DNA from: an uncultured Pseudomonadota bacterium
GTDB lineage: Bacteria; Myxococcota_A; UBA796; UBA9615
NCBI GenBank assembly: GCA_937907595.1
Contig: CALCXL010000859.1
Location: forward strand, 1 to 7,923
DNA: 7,923 bases
Direction of reading: 5' to 3'
How positions within the stretch are numbered: the first letter of the stretch is position 1; every line of letters starts with the position of its first letter. This document shows positions 1-5,628 of the stretch, piece by piece. The notes beneath the pieces were generated by a model. It saw nothing but the letters and a program-made list of their open reading frames with translations. It was not told where the DNA came from and did no database searches. Made by a program: the position numbers and the translations under genes.

Positions 1-1
1 G

Positions 2-505
2 GCGCTGCTCGCCTACTTCTGGTCGATCCCCGTGCGCGTGGGCGATCTGGATCTGGACGACGCGGCGCGGGAGGCGGTCGCATTCGCCCTCTCCGACGGC
101 AGCCGCTGCGACGATGCGCTGCAGGCCGTCGACGGCGCCCTGCTGCCCTTCGCCCCGGCGCACACCCTGGATCCGCCGGCCGATCGCCTCGCGGGGCCGC
201 CCCAGACCGGCCGCCCCGAGCGCGGCGAGCAGATCTACGAGCGCTCCTGCCTGCACTGCCACGCCCGCCCCGGCCCCGGCACCTACGGCCTGTCCGCGGG
301 CCGGTCCTCCATCGCCGAGCTCTACCGCAACCGCGGGGAGACCTCGAACCTGGGCTTCCACCAGACCATCCGCCACGGCACCCGGCCCTACGGCGTGCCC
401 CTTGCCTACATGCCCTTCTACACGCAGGAGCGGCTGTCGGATCAGGGGCTGGCCGACCTGGTCTCCTGGTTCGAGCAGGTGCTCGGAATGGACGGCGCCC
501 CATGA
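2..505 (+). CDS. c-type cytochrome, C-terminal part (5' end outside window)
   Basis: The reading frame is open to the left edge, so the true start lies upstream. A GTG at 32 would leave no export signal, which a periplasmic haem protein needs, so I do not take it as the start. The haem-attachment motif CLHCH is encoded at 248-262. The stretch AYMPFYTQERLSDQGLADLV (about 80 to 100 residues past the haem site to the C-terminus) supplies the likely distal Met ligand and the terminal helix of a class I cytochrome c fold. The first residues, ALLAYFWSIPV, resemble the end of another cytochrome c domain, so the complete protein may be dihaem; that is inference. It would carry electrons in the periplasm. 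Its stop overlaps the next start (ATGA), so it is probably the first visible gene of a coupled operon with the two genes that follow. Confidence 0.85.
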   Translation, partial: ALLAYFWSIPVRVGDLDLDDAAREAVAFALSDGSRCDDALQAVDGALLPFAPAHTLDPPADRLAGPPQTGRPERGEQIYERSCLHCHARPGPGTYGLSAGRSSIAELYRNRGETSNLGFHQTIRHGTRPYGVPLAYMPFYTQERLSDQGLADLVSWFEQVLGMDGAP

Positions 506-1152
506 GGAGCCTGCTGTTGATCGTGGCGCTGTCCCTGCTCACGCCCGGCCTGGCCGCGGCGCAGTGGTCGCCGCCCGCGCCGCGTCTGGACATCGACCGC
601 GACCTGTCGGGCCCGGCCTCGTCCCTGGAGCCCACCGAGTACCCGGAGTTCCGGGAGACCTTGCGGATCCTGCACACCCGCCGCCAGATGCTCGCCGCCC
701 ACCAGACCCTGGCCTTCACGTCCTTCTGCACGATCATCGCGGCCGAGGTCGTCGGCGTCGTCAACCGCGTCTCCCTGCAGGGGCGCGACCCCGCCGCGGG
801 CATCGGCATCCCCCGGGCCGATCTGGAGCCGATGCTGGGCCTGCACCGCGGGCTGGCCGGCACCGCCATCGGCACCTACTGGAGCGCCGCCTTCATCGCC
901 TGGACCATGCCATCGCCGTCGACGCGGCCCCAGGACAAGGGCATCAGCGAGTGGACCTCCACGCGCAACACGCACATCGTCCTGTCGATCCTGCACAACA
1001 TCTTCATGGGCATGGTCGCGGTCACCGGCGTCCTGCAGTCCAACGTGCTGCCGGCCGAGCACTGGGAGGGCGTGGTGGCGCTGCACACGGTCTCCGGCTT
1101 CGCGGCCTCGGGCTTCCTGGCGGCGGCGACGATCACGATCGGGCGGCTGTGA
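502..1152 (+). CDS. four-helix membrane protein, putative b-type cytochrome (b561-like)
   Basis: 216 residues. The N-terminus (MRSLLLIVALSLLTPGLAAAQ) looks like a cleavable signal peptide, with an Ala-rich cleavage site near residue 20. Four hydrophobic segments follow, at about 67-90, 115-136, 158-180 and 194-214. Histidines sit at or near the start of each: H67 (AHQTLAF), H115 (LHRGLAG), H158 and H165 (THIVLSILHNIF), and H195 (ALHTVSGF). A four-helix bundle with paired histidines is the pattern of small di-haem b-type membrane cytochromes such as b561 or ferric-reductase-like proteins, but I cannot name the family from sequence alone. It starts inside the stop of the upstream cytochrome c gene, and its TGA shares one base with the next ATG. 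This context makes transmembrane electron transfer between the quinone pool and the neighbouring c-haems the likely job. It could instead be a haem-free membrane anchor for the cytochromes. Confidence 0.7.
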   Translation: MRSLLLIVALSLLTPGLAAAQWSPPAPRLDIDRDLSGPASSLEPTEYPEFRETLRILHTRRQMLAAHQTLAFTSFCTIIAAEVVGVVNRVSLQGRDPAAGIGIPRADLEPMLGLHRGLAGTAIGTYWSAAFIAWTMPSPSTRPQDKGISEWTSTRNTHIVLSILHNIFMGMVAVTGVLQSNVLPAEHWEGVVALHTVSGFAASGFLAAATITIGRL

Positions 1153-1871
1153 TGGACCGCGCTCCCTCCGTCCTCGCCGCGATCGCCCTGGCCGCCCTCT
1201 CCCTGGCCGCCCTCTCCCTGGCCGCCTGCGACGAGGGGCCCTCGGACGATCTGGTCTACACGGGGCGATCGGCCTGCGTCGATCCCGGGCTGGGCACCCA
1301 GGCCCACTTCGACGAGGTGCTGCTGCCCGACGTCTTCGGGCCCTACTGCCTGTACTGCCACAGCACCGAGCGCGAAGGGGAGGATCGCCACGGGGCCCCG
1401 GCCGACCTCAACTACGACGACTACGCATCGGCCACGTCCCGCAACGCCACCACCTGGGCCCGGGTCGCCTCCGCGGAGATGCCGCCCCTGGGCGCCTTGC
1501 CCTCCCAGGACGCCTACCGCGCCCTGCGCGACTTCCTGGACTGCAGTAGCGTCGACAACTCCCCCTTCGAGGCCGACCTGGGGGACTGCGAGGACCCGGC
1601 GCCCGCCTACGCGGACATCAAGCCCGTCTTCGACGAGCACTGCACGCGCTGCCACCACAGCGCGCTGGCCGAGGGGGCCGACCGCAGCTTCGCGCCGCCC
1701 GGGGCCGATTGGGACCAGCCGGCGGCGATCCGGGCACGTGGCCCCGACCTGATCTGGCGGTTCGTGTTCCGGGGCGACATGCCCCTGGGAGCCGACTACG
1801 TCCTGCTGGAGGACCACCCCGACGACGCCCGGGCCCTCTATCGCTACCTGAGCTGCGGCGCGCCGGACTGA
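1152..1871 (+). CDS. dihaem c-type cytochrome lipoprotein
   Basis: 239 residues from the ATG at 1152, which shares its A with the preceding TGA (TGATG). The start has a basic residue, a hydrophobic run and a lipobox, LAAC with Cys26, followed by Asp27 and Glu28. This points to lipidated, membrane-anchored export. Two haem-binding motifs are visible: CLYCH at residues 66-70 (1347-1361) and CTRCH at 164-168 (1641-1655). Each sits in a similar setting, a domain start of the type DEVLLPDVFGPYC and ADIKPVFDEHC, so the protein looks like two related cytochrome domains. M110 (AEMPPLG) and M210 (GDMPLG) are the obvious candidate distal ligands. Extra cysteines (42, 131, 146, 235) may form disulphides. 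It probably accepts or delivers electrons at the outer face of the inner membrane or at the outer membrane, working with the two upstream products. The substrate is unknown. The signal peptide contains a DNA tandem repeat, listed separately. Confidence 0.85.
   Translation: MDRAPSVLAAIALAALSLAALSLAACDEGPSDDLVYTGRSACVDPGLGTQAHFDEVLLPDVFGPYCLYCHSTEREGEDRHGAPADLNYDDYASATSRNATTWARVASAEMPPLGALPSQDAYRALRDFLDCSSVDNSPFEADLGDCEDPAPAYADIKPVFDEHCTRCHHSALAEGADRSFAPPGADWDQPAAIRARGPDLIWRFVFRGDMPLGADYVLLEDHPDDARALYRYLSCGAPD
1186..1226 (+). repeat. 15-bp tandem repeat, about 2.7 copies, in a signal peptide
   Basis: The unit CCCTGGCCGCCCTCT occurs at 1186-1200 and 1201-1215, and its first 11 bases recur at 1216-1226. 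The unit length is a multiple of three, so copy changes add or remove five residues (Leu/Ala/Ser) from the hydrophobic core just before the lipobox of the dihaem lipoprotein, without a frameshift. Confidence 0.9.
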
Positions 1872-1884
1872 CCGGGGGCCGGCG
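1861..1884. terminator. possible weak bidirectional terminator hairpin
   Basis: CGCCGG at 1861-1866 and CCGGCG at 1879-1884 form a 6-bp inverted repeat with a 12-nt loop. It sits across the end of the cytochrome lipoprotein gene and just before the stop of the convergent hydrolase gene. There is no U-tract on either strand, and a competing CCGG/CCGG pairing exists inside. Position is the main argument for it. Confidence 0.2.
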
Positions 1885-1887
1885 GAC

Positions 1888-2703
1888 TCATCCCGCCAGC
1901 CGCTCTCCCAGGAACCCCTCGATGACCCCGGCCGTGGCCTCGGGCTGCTCCAGGTGGGCGCAGTGGCCTGCGTCGGCGATGATCGCGGTGCGCGCGTCGG
2001 GCAGGGAGCGCTGCATCCGGGCGGCCAGATCGCCGTAGCGGGCGTCTTCGGCTCCGACCACCAGCAGCGTCGGCATGCGCAGGGTCGGCAGCGCGTCCCA
2101 GAGCGGCGCCATGGATCCGGTGCCGGCCCCCCGCAGGCTGGCGGCGAGGCCCCGGGGACGGTTGCGGCGACGTCGGGCGAGCATGGCGGCGTGTGCGGCG
2201 GGCTCGATGCGCTCCTGGCTTGCGATGATCGGCAGCAGGCTCCACGCCCCCGTGAAGGTCTCCACGTCGCGGTGCTCGGCCCGCCGCGCCCACGACTCGT
2301 CCCAGGAGGCGCGGGCGGCCCGCGCGCTGGGGTCCTCCAGGCCCGGGGAGGCGCCCACCAGGATCAGCGCGTCGAAGCGCCGGGGGCGGGCCGCGGCCAG
2401 GGCGAGGGCGTGGCGGGCGCCGAGGGAGTAGCCCAGGAGGATCGACAGGCGGCTGCGATCGGCCAGCCGCCCCAGGGAGCGGGCCACCGTGGGCAGGCGG
2501 CAGCCCGAGGGGGGAGGGCAGCCGGCCCGGCCGTGCCCGGGGAGGTCGGGGGCCCACAGGGGGCGGTCCAGGGCTCGGGCCAGGGGATCGAAGTCGGCCC
2601 CGCTGCCGGTGAAGCCGTGCAGGGCCAGCAGCCGGGGACCGCGGCCGGGGCTCGTCCACAAGCAGGAGGGGAGGGAGCCCAGCTGGATCGCCCGACGTCG
2701 CAC
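1888..2703 (-). CDS. menH: MenH-like alpha/beta hydrolase (SHCHC synthase family)
   Basis: 271 residues from the GTG at 2703. That start was chosen because the conserved fold begins soon after it and the next gene's promoter lies upstream. The alpha/beta hydrolase marks are all present: LHGFTGSG (28-35, oxyanion region), DLPGHG (53-58), nucleophile elbow GYSLG with S93, acid D220 in GAEDARY, and H247 in AGHCAHLEQP. The details match MenH, which eliminates pyruvate from SEPHCHC in menaquinone biosynthesis: GASPGLED after the nucleophile strand, the W-x3-W helix (SWDESW, about 133-138), and the GxxD-x-(K/R)-(F/Y) motif around the acid. E. coli MenH is about 252 residues, so the length fits. No other men genes are visible, so a different alpha/beta hydrolase activity remains possible. 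It converges on the cytochrome operon and diverges from the cold-shock-like gene. No clear Shine-Dalgarno sequence precedes the GTG, so the exact start is uncertain. Confidence 0.7.
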   Translation of the reverse strand: MRRRAIQLGSLPSCLWTSPGRGPRLLALHGFTGSGADFDPLARALDRPLWAPDLPGHGRAGCPPPSGCRLPTVARSLGRLADRSRLSILLGYSLGARHALALAAARPRRFDALILVGASPGLEDPSARAARASWDESWARRAEHRDVETFTGAWSLLPIIASQERIEPAAHAAMLARRRRNRPRGLAASLRGAGTGSMAPLWDALPTLRMPTLLVVGAEDARYGDLAARMQRSLPDARTAIIADAGHCAHLEQPEATAGVIEGFLGERLAG

Positions 2704-2750
2704 GTCCGCATGATGCCCGGGGACGACGCGGGCACAAGCGACAGTCCTCG

Positions 2751-2778
2751 TTGACAACGGGTCCGGGGGGAGTACAAC
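2751..2778 (+). promoter_or_regulatory. sigma70-type promoter of the cold-shock-like gene
   Basis: TTGACA at 2751-2756 is a perfect -35 element. TACAAC at 2773-2778 matches the -10 consensus at four of six positions, and the spacer is 16 bp. Transcription would start near 2785, giving a leader of about 25 nt before the ATG at 2809. This is the clearest promoter in the window. Confidence 0.6.
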
Positions 2779-2781
2779 GGG
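2754..2781 (+). repeat. 8-bp direct repeat ACAACGGG, 20 bp apart, over the promoter
   Basis: ACAACGGG occurs at 2754-2761 and again at 2774-2781. The repeats start exactly 20 bp apart, about two helical turns. One copy overlaps the end of the -35 element and the other overlaps the -10 element. This geometry fits a pair of half-sites for a regulator, but chance is possible. Confidence 0.5.
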
Positions 2782-2793
2782 GCTCGATCCCCG
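2778..2793 (+). promoter_or_regulatory. short hairpin at the start of the leader
   Basis: CGGGG (2778-2782) and CCCCG (2789-2793) can pair around a six-base loop. This lies at or just after the predicted transcription start and ends two bases before the GAGAAGGTGG ribosome-binding region (2795-2804). It could stabilise the transcript 5' end or modulate translation. It is only five base pairs long. Confidence 0.3.
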
Positions 2794-2808
2794 CGAGAAG
2801 GTGGTTTG

Positions 2809-3357
2809 ATGACGGCAGTTGATGACGCGACGCCCTCGGTTTCTGAAGGTGTCGTGGTTTGGTTCCGGCCCGAGATGGGAGCTGGCGTGGTCAAGCTCCG
2901 CAACGGCCGCCAGTACCGGTTCACCCAGATGGACGGCCTGGATCTGGTCAAGTCGGGCCAGGTGGTCCGCGCGTCGGTCATCGAAGGCCAGCCCGCCCAG
3001 GTGACCCTGCTGCCCCTGCCCGGCGGGCAGACGCGCTTCGAGGAGCCGCCCCCGCCCCCCCCGCCGAAGAAGAAGGCGGCGGCTGCCCCCCGGACCCGCA
3101 AGCCTGCCGCCAAGAAGGCCAACGTGACGGCCAAGGCCGCGCCCACGCCCACCAAGCGCAAGATCTCCGGCGCCGCCGTCAAGCTCCGCCCCCTGCGCGA
3201 CGGCTCCCTGCCCGCGGGCTTGCCGGTGCTGCACCCCCAGCACGGCCAGGGCTTCGTCGTGGTCTCCTCCGCCAAGGTCGCCCGCGTGCGCTTCATGCCG
3301 CACGAGGAGGAGCGCTCGGTGCGCGTGCCCGACCTGCAGGTGCTCGACAAGCTCTGA
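2809..3357 (+). CDS. cold-shock-like / basic linker / Tudor-like three-part protein
   Basis: 182 residues from the ATG at 2809. A TTG directly before it is in frame but is less likely as a start. GAGAAGGTGG at 2795-2804 supplies the ribosome-binding site. Residues 12-69 (GVVVWFRPEMGAGVV ... GQVVRASVIEG) follow the order of a cold-shock OB fold. The RNA-binding motifs are degenerate: KGFGFI becomes MGAGVV and the FVH motif becomes YRFTQ, so single-strand binding may be altered. Residues 80-86 are seven prolines. Residues 87-120 are rich in Lys, Ala, Pro and Arg, like histone H1 or HMGA-type tails. Residues 134-180 (LPVLHPQHGQGFVVV ... ARVRF ... VPDLQVL) resemble the Tudor-like C-terminal domain of UvrD/PcrA, which binds RNA polymerase. 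A nucleic-acid-binding protein associated with transcription or nucleoid is my inference. It has its own promoter and diverges from the menH-like gene. Confidence 0.75.
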   Translation: MTAVDDATPSVSEGVVVWFRPEMGAGVVKLRNGRQYRFTQMDGLDLVKSGQVVRASVIEGQPAQVTLLPLPGGQTRFEEPPPPPPPKKKAAAAPRTRKPAAKKANVTAKAAPTPTKRKISGAAVKLRPLRDGSLPAGLPVLHPQHGQGFVVVSSAKVARVRFMPHEEERSVRVPDLQVLDKL

Positions 3358-3366
3358 TCCCGCGGC

Positions 3367-3383
3367 CGGCGCTTCACGCGCCG
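3367..3383 (+). terminator. possible weak terminator hairpin
   Basis: CGGCGC (3367-3372) and GCGCCG (3378-3383) form a perfect 6-bp stem around TTCAC, ten bases after the stop of the cold-shock-like gene. No T-run follows, so an intrinsic terminator is only suggested by position. Confidence 0.3.
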
Positions 3384-3491
3384 AGGCTCCCCCGCGCTGC
3401 CGCTTGCTCTCGCCCCGTCGCCGCCGTCTGGCCCCAGGCATGGGTTAGAGTGGGTGGTGGGGATTTAAGCGTGAGGGATGGCGGGGAACCG

Positions 3492-5213
3492 ATGACGGAG
3501 CTGCAACGTCGGCTCGAGGCGCTGCTGACCATCGCGACGGAGCTCGCGGCGGGCAACTTCGCGGTGCCGATCGCCCCCGAACCCCAGGACGACGAGCTCG
3601 CGGCGATCCGGGCGGCCCTGGACATGCTCGCGGGCGATCTCCGCACCGGCGCGCGCGAGCGCCTTGCGGCCCGGGAGCGCGCCGGTCTCCTCAAGCAGGT
3701 CCGCCAGTCCGAGAGCAGCCTTCGCGCCCTCATCAGCCAGCTCCCGGTGCACGTGTGGACCGTCGACGGCGACCGGCGGATCAGCCTGCCCGACGCGGAT
3801 CGGCCCGGGCCGCTCTCCGGCTTCGAGCGCGAAGGCCAGTACATCGACGCGGCGCTCGCCCTCGACTCGTCGGCGCCTGCGGTCGCGGTGCACGACTCCG
3901 CCCTGGCGGGGCGGGAGGGGCGCTGCGAGCTCGCGCGGGACGGCCGGATCTGGGACCTGCGGGTGACGCCCGTGCGGTCGGACGGGGAGGGCGTTGGGGC
4001 CGTGGCCGTGGCCGTGGACGTCACGGACGAGCGGGCCGCCCAGGCGCAGCAGCTGCACGCCCAGAAGCTGGAGAGCCTGGGGGTGATGGCGGGCGGGATC
4101 GCGCACGACTTCAACAACCTGCTGGTGGGGGTGCTCGCCAACGCGGGGCTGGCCCTGGAGGACCTGCCGCCGGGCTCCGCGTCGTGGGCGGCCATCCACC
4201 GCATCGAGCGGGCGGCCGAGCGGGCGGCCGAGCTCACGCGGCAGCTCCTGGCCTACTCCGGCAAGGGCCGCTTCCTCATCGAGCAGGTCTCCCTCGCGCG
4301 GCTGGTCCAGGAGATGTCCGATCTGTTGCGGCTCTCCCTGACCCACCGGGCCCAGCTGTTCACGGAGCTGGACCCCGACTGTCCGCCGGTGCGCGGCGAC
4401 GCCACCCAGCTCCGGCAGGTGGTCATGAACCTGATCACGAACGCCGCGGACGCCTCCACCGAAGGGGGAGGGGGGATCACGGTGCGCGTGAGCTGCGTCA
4501 ACGTGGACGCCCAACGCCTGCGGTCCATCCGCTCGGCCGACGGCGTGCGGCCCGGCCGCTTCTGCCTGGTCGAGGTGGAGGACTCCGGCATCGGCATGGA
4601 CGCCGCGACGGTCGGTCGGATCTTCGATCCCTTCTTCACCACCAAGGAGACCGGGCACGGCCTGGGCCTGGCCGCAGTCGTGGGCATCGTGCAGGGCCAC
4701 GGCGGCGCGATGGAGGTGAAGAGCCGCCCCGGCGTGGGCACCACCTTCCGCGTCTACCTCCCGGCCGATCAGCGCCCCGACGAGACCGGTGAGGTGGCCC
4801 CGGTGGCCCCGGCCCCGCGCACGCTCCGGGGCCACCCCTGGATCCTGGTGGCCGACGACGAGAAGCCCGTGAGGGACGCCGCGCGCGCGGTCCTGGAGCG
4901 GGCGGGGTACCGGGTGGTGCTGGCCGAGGACGGGCGGGCGGCGGTGGAGACCTTCTTGGAGGATCCGGAGCGCTTTCACGCCGCGGTCCTCGATCTGACG
5001 ATGCCGGTGATGTCCGGGGCGGAGGCCTTCGCAGAGCTCCGTCGGCTCCGGCCCTCGCTGCCGATCCTGCTGACCTCGGGGTACAACGAGCGGGAGGTCG
5101 GGGAGCTGATCGGGCACGATCGGGCGGTAGAATTTCTCCAGAAGCCCTGGAGAGGCGCTAGCCTTCTTTCGGTGCTGGGGGGCATTCTCGGGAGGACAAA
5201 CGGCGATGACTGA
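3492..5213 (+). CDS. soluble hybrid histidine kinase (HAMP-like, PAS, HisKA, HATPase, REC)
   Basis: 573 residues from the ATG at 3492. An in-frame GTG at 3471, preceded by GGTGGGGA, is a real alternative start. No membrane segment is visible, so it should be cytoplasmic. Residues 10-50 (ATELAAGNF ... DDELAAIRAALDMLAGDL) read like a HAMP module without its usual membrane helix. About 73-180 is a PAS-type sensor domain (VHVWTVDGDRRI ... VAVAVDVTDE). The dimerisation helix carries phosphate acceptor H205 in AGGIAHDFNNLL, the NtrB-like subtype. The ATPase domain has the N box (N313, N317), DSGIGM (364-369), FDPFFTTK (378-385) and GHGLGL (388-393). The C-terminal receiver has acidic D455, D456 and E457, phospho-acceptor D501 in LDLTMP, T528 and K551. 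There is no DNA-binding output. The next gene overlaps by 8 bp and is a likely partner. A weak TAGAGT -10-like element at 3446-3451 lacks a -35. The signal is unknown. Confidence 0.93.
   Translation: MTELQRRLEALLTIATELAAGNFAVPIAPEPQDDELAAIRAALDMLAGDLRTGARERLAARERAGLLKQVRQSESSLRALISQLPVHVWTVDGDRRISLPDADRPGPLSGFEREGQYIDAALALDSSAPAVAVHDSALAGREGRCELARDGRIWDLRVTPVRSDGEGVGAVAVAVDVTDERAAQAQQLHAQKLESLGVMAGGIAHDFNNLLVGVLANAGLALEDLPPGSASWAAIHRIERAAERAAELTRQLLAYSGKGRFLIEQVSLARLVQEMSDLLRLSLTHRAQLFTELDPDCPPVRGDATQLRQVVMNLITNAADASTEGGGGITVRVSCVNVDAQRLRSIRSADGVRPGRFCLVEVEDSGIGMDAATVGRIFDPFFTTKETGHGLGLAAVVGIVQGHGGAMEVKSRPGVGTTFRVYLPADQRPDETGEVAPVAPAPRTLRGHPWILVADDEKPVRDAARAVLERAGYRVVLAEDGRAAVETFLEDPERFHAAVLDLTMPVMSGAEAFAELRRLRPSLPILLTSGYNEREVGELIGHDRAVEFLQKPWRGASLLSVLGGILGRTNGDD
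3998..4015 (+). repeat. 6-bp tandem repeat (GGCCGT x3) in the kinase gene
   Basis: Three perfect copies of GGCCGT encode the alternating Ala-Val strand (AVAVAV) that ends the PAS domain. This is probably a consequence of codon choice in a beta strand. Confidence 0.8.
4206..4229 (+). repeat. 12-bp tandem duplication in the kinase dimerisation region
   Basis: GAGCGGGCGGCC occurs twice in a row (4206-4217 and 4218-4229), giving ERAAERAA in the second helix of the HisKA hairpin. The four-residue repeat suits a helical coiled coil. Confidence 0.85.
4793..4810 (+). repeat. 9-bp tandem duplication in the kinase-receiver linker
   Basis: GGTGGCCCC occurs twice in a row (4793-4801, 4802-4810). It encodes Val/Ala/Pro residues in the flexible linker between the ATPase and receiver domains, where length change should be tolerated. 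Confidence 0.85.
5191..5196 (+). promoter_or_regulatory. strong ribosome-binding site for the STAS-like gene
   Basis: GGAGGA at 5191-5196 lies inside the end of the kinase gene, nine bases before the ATG at 5206. It is the strongest Shine-Dalgarno in the window and supports independent, efficient initiation of the small downstream protein despite the 8-bp overlap. Confidence 0.75.
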
Positions 5214-5601
5214 GGTGCACGACATCGGGATCGGGCGGGTCTGGCGGGACGCCGACGGGCTGATCCACCTGCGCTACGCCCCCGGCGCCTACTGGAACGT
5301 CCCCGAACACGTGGAGTGGGAGGCCCTCATCGACGAGCTCCGCGGCGGGGAGCCGGTGTTCATCCTCGCCGACATGGGCGTCAAGGGCCTCTCCCCCGAA
5401 GCCAAGAAGCTGAGCACCTCCCCCGAGTACGAGGCAAAGCTCGCCGCCTGCGCCATGTTCGGCAGCTCGGCCGTGGGTCGGCTCGTCATGAACCTGTACC
5501 TGCGCGTGCAGCGCCCCAGCTTTCCCCTACAGGCCTTCGCCACCGAGGACGATGCCCGGGACTGGCTCGTGCGCATGCGTGGCAAGCGCGCGGCGGGGTA
5601 G
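5206..5601 (+). CDS. small STAS/SEC14-like protein (SpoIIAA-like fold, putative)
   Basis: 131 residues; the ATG at 5206 is fixed by the GGAGGA site nine bases upstream. Residues 33-120 have the order I associate with bacterial STAS/SEC14-like (DUF7793-type) proteins. There is a helix (PEHVEWEALIDELRGG), a core strand with an acidic end (PVFILADMGVKGLSPEAKK, about 50-68), a helix with small residues (AKLAACAMFGSSAVGRLVMNLYL, about 77-99), then RPSFPLQAFATEDDARDWL. In STAS domains the loop after the core strand often carries a regulatory Ser or Thr. Here S63 in GLSPEAK and T71 are candidates, without proof. It overlaps the histidine kinase gene by 8 bp, so the two are probably produced together and act in one pathway. 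The family assignment rests on memory of the pattern and is moderate; the protein could be a general regulator of the kinase. Confidence 0.7.
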   Translation: MTEVHDIGIGRVWRDADGLIHLRYAPGAYWNVPEHVEWEALIDELRGGEPVFILADMGVKGLSPEAKKLSTSPEYEAKLAACAMFGSSAVGRLVMNLYLRVQRPSFPLQAFATEDDARDWLVRMRGKRAAG

Positions 5602-5628
5602 GGGAGCGACGCTCGGGGCCCCCGCGGG

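Noticed and set aside
32..505. GTG at 32 as the true start of the first cytochrome gene
   Set aside because: The frame is open to the window edge, and a protein starting there would have no signal peptide, although cytochrome c maturation requires export.
2704..3441. Extension of the hydrolase reading frame far upstream to give a 517-residue protein
   Set aside because: The extension would run antisense through the promoter and coding region of the cold-shock-like gene and adds no recognisable domain. The hydrolase fold is complete from about residue 24 of the GTG 2703 form.
3465..5225. A 586-codon minus-strand open frame opposite the histidine kinase gene
   Set aside because: The plus strand encodes all kinase and receiver motifs. 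The antisense product is rich in Gly, Arg, His and Pro, with no fold signature.
5604..5614. GAGCG-A-CGCTC dyad between the STAS-like and cupin genes as a terminator
   Set aside because: A one-base centre cannot form an RNA hairpin loop without losing most of the stem, and there is no U-tract.
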